Shown here: positions 46,274 to 47,510 of the stretch, piece after piece
How positions within the stretch are numbered: position 1 is the stretch's first letter
Layout of the letters: every line of letters begins with the position of its first letter
NCBI GenBank assembly: GCA_038851035.1
Contig: JAWCLH010000003.1
Span: forward strand, 1 to 47,510
Direction of reading: 5' to 3'
DNA: 47,510 nucleotides
DNA from: Thermoplasmata archaeon
GTDB taxonomy: Archaea; Thermoplasmatota; DTKX01; VGTL01
Notes under the pieces: model-generated
Seen by the model: the letters and a program-made list of their open reading frames with translations, nothing else
Databases searched by the model: none
What the model was told of the DNA's origin: nothing
Made by a program: the position numbers and the translations under genes

Positions 46274-47510
46274 TCAGGCAATCCCCACTCGCGCATCCAC
46301 GACCTTGAACTCCCTTCCTTTCTCGAAGGCCATCAGAGGATTAATATCCATCTCGACTATCTCTGGAATATCTGAAACCATCTGGGAGAGGAGCATCAGG
46401 CATTCCGAGAGCTTGTCAATGTCCACGGGCTTCTCACCCCTCGCTCCATTGAGTATCGGGAAGCCCTTTATCCCCTTTATCATCTCAATAGCGTCCTGGT
46501 CGGTCAGGGGAGCCACGCGAAGGGTGATGTCCCGGAGGACCTCGACATAGACCCCACCAAGCCCAAATGCGATGAGCGGGCCGAAATTGGGGTCTGAGGA
46601 TACGCCCATAAAGACCTCCTTCCCATCCTTCACCATCTCTTGAAGTATCACGCCTTCCATTTTCGCGCGGGGGTGGCTCTCTCTGAATTTCTCAAAAGAC
46701 GCCAGAATCATCCTGTAGGCCTCTCGCAGCTCGTTATCCCTCCGCAGGTCTGGGCGAACACCACCCACGTCTGACTTGTGGATAACGTCTGGTGAGAGGA
46801 GCTTCATCACCAGGGGATAGCCCATCTCCGAAGCGGCCCTAATGAGCTCTTCTTCGCTCTTGCAGACTACACTCCTGGGGGTACTGAAGCCGTAGGCGTG
46901 GAGAAGTTCTTCGACTTCGGAACTCAGCAACCACTTCCTCCCCTCGTTCCGCGCTCTCTCGATCACCGCCCGCGCCCTTCTCTCATCCACCTCGAAGCGC
47001 CTTATCTTACCCTCCGGTCTTGTCTGAATTTTTTTGTATTGATACATGGCTGCCAAGGCCTTGGCGGCCGACTCTGGAAACATATAAAGTGGAATTCTAC
47101 AACGGGAGAGCCCGGGGCTGGCCTCGCGCTGCTTCTCGATATTCATGAACACCCCAAGAACTGGCTTGTCGTGCCTCGCGCAGGCTCGGTCTATGGCCTC
47201 GGAGACACCTGTCGCGTCAGTCATTAGAGGGTGGACGAATATAACGATGGCCGAGTCCACATTCCTGTCCTGGAGAACGAGGTCGAGTACTGTCTCGTAC
47301 ATTGCCGGTGTGCCTTCGGCCAGCATGTCCACAGGGTTCTCGACCGATGCCGCAGGCGAGAGGTGTTCCCTCAGGTTCTTCTTCGTCCTCTCTTCTAGTG
47401 AGGCCATCTCGAGGCCGAAGCTGATCGCCGCGTCGGTCGCCATTATTCCGGGCCCGCCCGCGTTCGTCACGACCGCCACCCTCGGCCCGGCGGGCAGGGG
47501 CTGAGTTGAG
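46274..47510 (-). CDS. acd: ADP-forming acyl-CoA synthetase (acetate-CoA ligase type), C-terminal part
   Basis: The frame is open through the right window edge, so the N-terminal CoA-binding domain is missing; 411 residues are visible. The first ~165 are a succinyl-CoA-ligase-like flavodoxin domain ('VAVVTNAGGPGIMATDAA', 'ENPVDMLAEGTPAMYE', 'GVFMNIEKQREASPG'). The rest is an ATP-grasp domain ('EVEELLHAYGFSTPRSVVC', 'YPLVMKLLSPDVIHKSDVGG', 'FGPLIAFGLGGVYVEVLRD', 'EIVEMDINPLMAF'). This order is the fused alpha-beta arrangement of archaeal ADP-forming acetyl/acyl-CoA synthetases, which make ATP from ADP and acyl-CoA during peptide or sugar fermentation. The substrate cannot be told from this part, and related protein acetyltransferases of the Pat type have the same domains. 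No GNAT domain is present at the C-terminus. Confidence 0.9.
   Translation of the reverse strand, partial: STQPLPAGPRVAVVTNAGGPGIMATDAAISFGLEMASLEERTKKNLREHLSPAASVENPVDMLAEGTPAMYETVLDLVLQDRNVDSAIVIFVHPLMTDATGVSEAIDRACARHDKPVLGVFMNIEKQREASPGLSRCRIPLYMFPESAAKALAAMYQYKKIQTRPEGKIRRFEVDERRARAVIERARNEGRKWLLSSEVEELLHAYGFSTPRSVVCKSEEELIRAASEMGYPLVMKLLSPDVIHKSDVGGVRPDLRRDNELREAYRMILASFEKFRESHPRAKMEGVILQEMVKDGKEVFMGVSSDPNFGPLIAFGLGGVYVEVLRDITLRVAPLTDQDAIEMIKGIKGFPILNGARGEKPVDIDKLSECLMLLSQMVSDIPEIVEMDINPLMAFEKGREFKVVDARVGIA

Overview
This is a GC-rich archaeal chromosomal segment. The informational genes are archaeal: both subunits of DNA topoisomerase VI, the helicase Hel308, a KEOPS subunit of the Cgi121 type, diphthine synthase and a Trm5-type tRNA methyltransferase. 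An ADP-forming acyl-CoA synthetase and TATA-like boxes close to start codons fit the same picture. The many very large secreted or membrane-anchored proteins (PKD, cadherin/Ig-like, PPC-like and FG-GAP domains) suggest a Thermoplasmata-like euryarchaeon. That placement is inferred from gene content and was not tested by phylogeny.

Layout. (1) 1-3.5 kb: the 3' end of a receptor-like membrane protein with Ig ectodomains and an unusual cytosolic half, then a DUF72 protein. (2) 3.6-9.1 kb: a locally AT-richer stretch. It holds an orphan IS1 InsA-like zinc-finger/HTH protein, a large FG-GAP/Ig surface gene with two in-frame TAA codons, an opposite-strand secreted-protein gene with an in-frame TAG and TAA, and a 23-bp tandem repeat. 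(3) 9.2-14.8 kb, minus strand: hel308, a cgi121-like gene, a 52-codon gene, a DndD-like SMC ATPase and a 118-aa protein, tightly packed or overlapping. (4) 14.9-29.8 kb: surface proteins only, namely a six-PKD protein, a type II membrane protein and three paralogous PPC/cadherin proteins of about 1,000 residues. (5) 30-33.8 kb: top6B-top6A and a convergent OsmC-like gene. (6) 33.9-41.6 kb: two divergent giant surface proteins sharing an AT-rich promoter. (7) 41.7-47.5 kb: tRNA-Leu(UAA), a coiled-coil protein with four exact-period 94-residue repeats, divergent dphB and trm5, and the C-terminal part of an ADP-forming acyl-CoA synthetase that runs off the end.

How the parts may work together. 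Surface genes fill more than half of the window and probably build a cell envelope with adhesive or Ca-binding ectodomains. Two of them carry substantial cytosolic regions. One has a roadblock/longin-like domain followed by a putative appendage-like region. The other has an N-terminal 'K-x-W-x3-G-F' motif that recurs four times in the soluble coiled-coil protein 22 kb away. These are the best hints of an undescribed envelope-to-cytoplasm system. The other candidate system is the compact 52-aa / DndD-like SMC / 118-aa module attached to the hel308-cgi121 operon.

Limits: no database searches were run. Family calls rest on motifs read by eye, and residue positions of domains are approximate.
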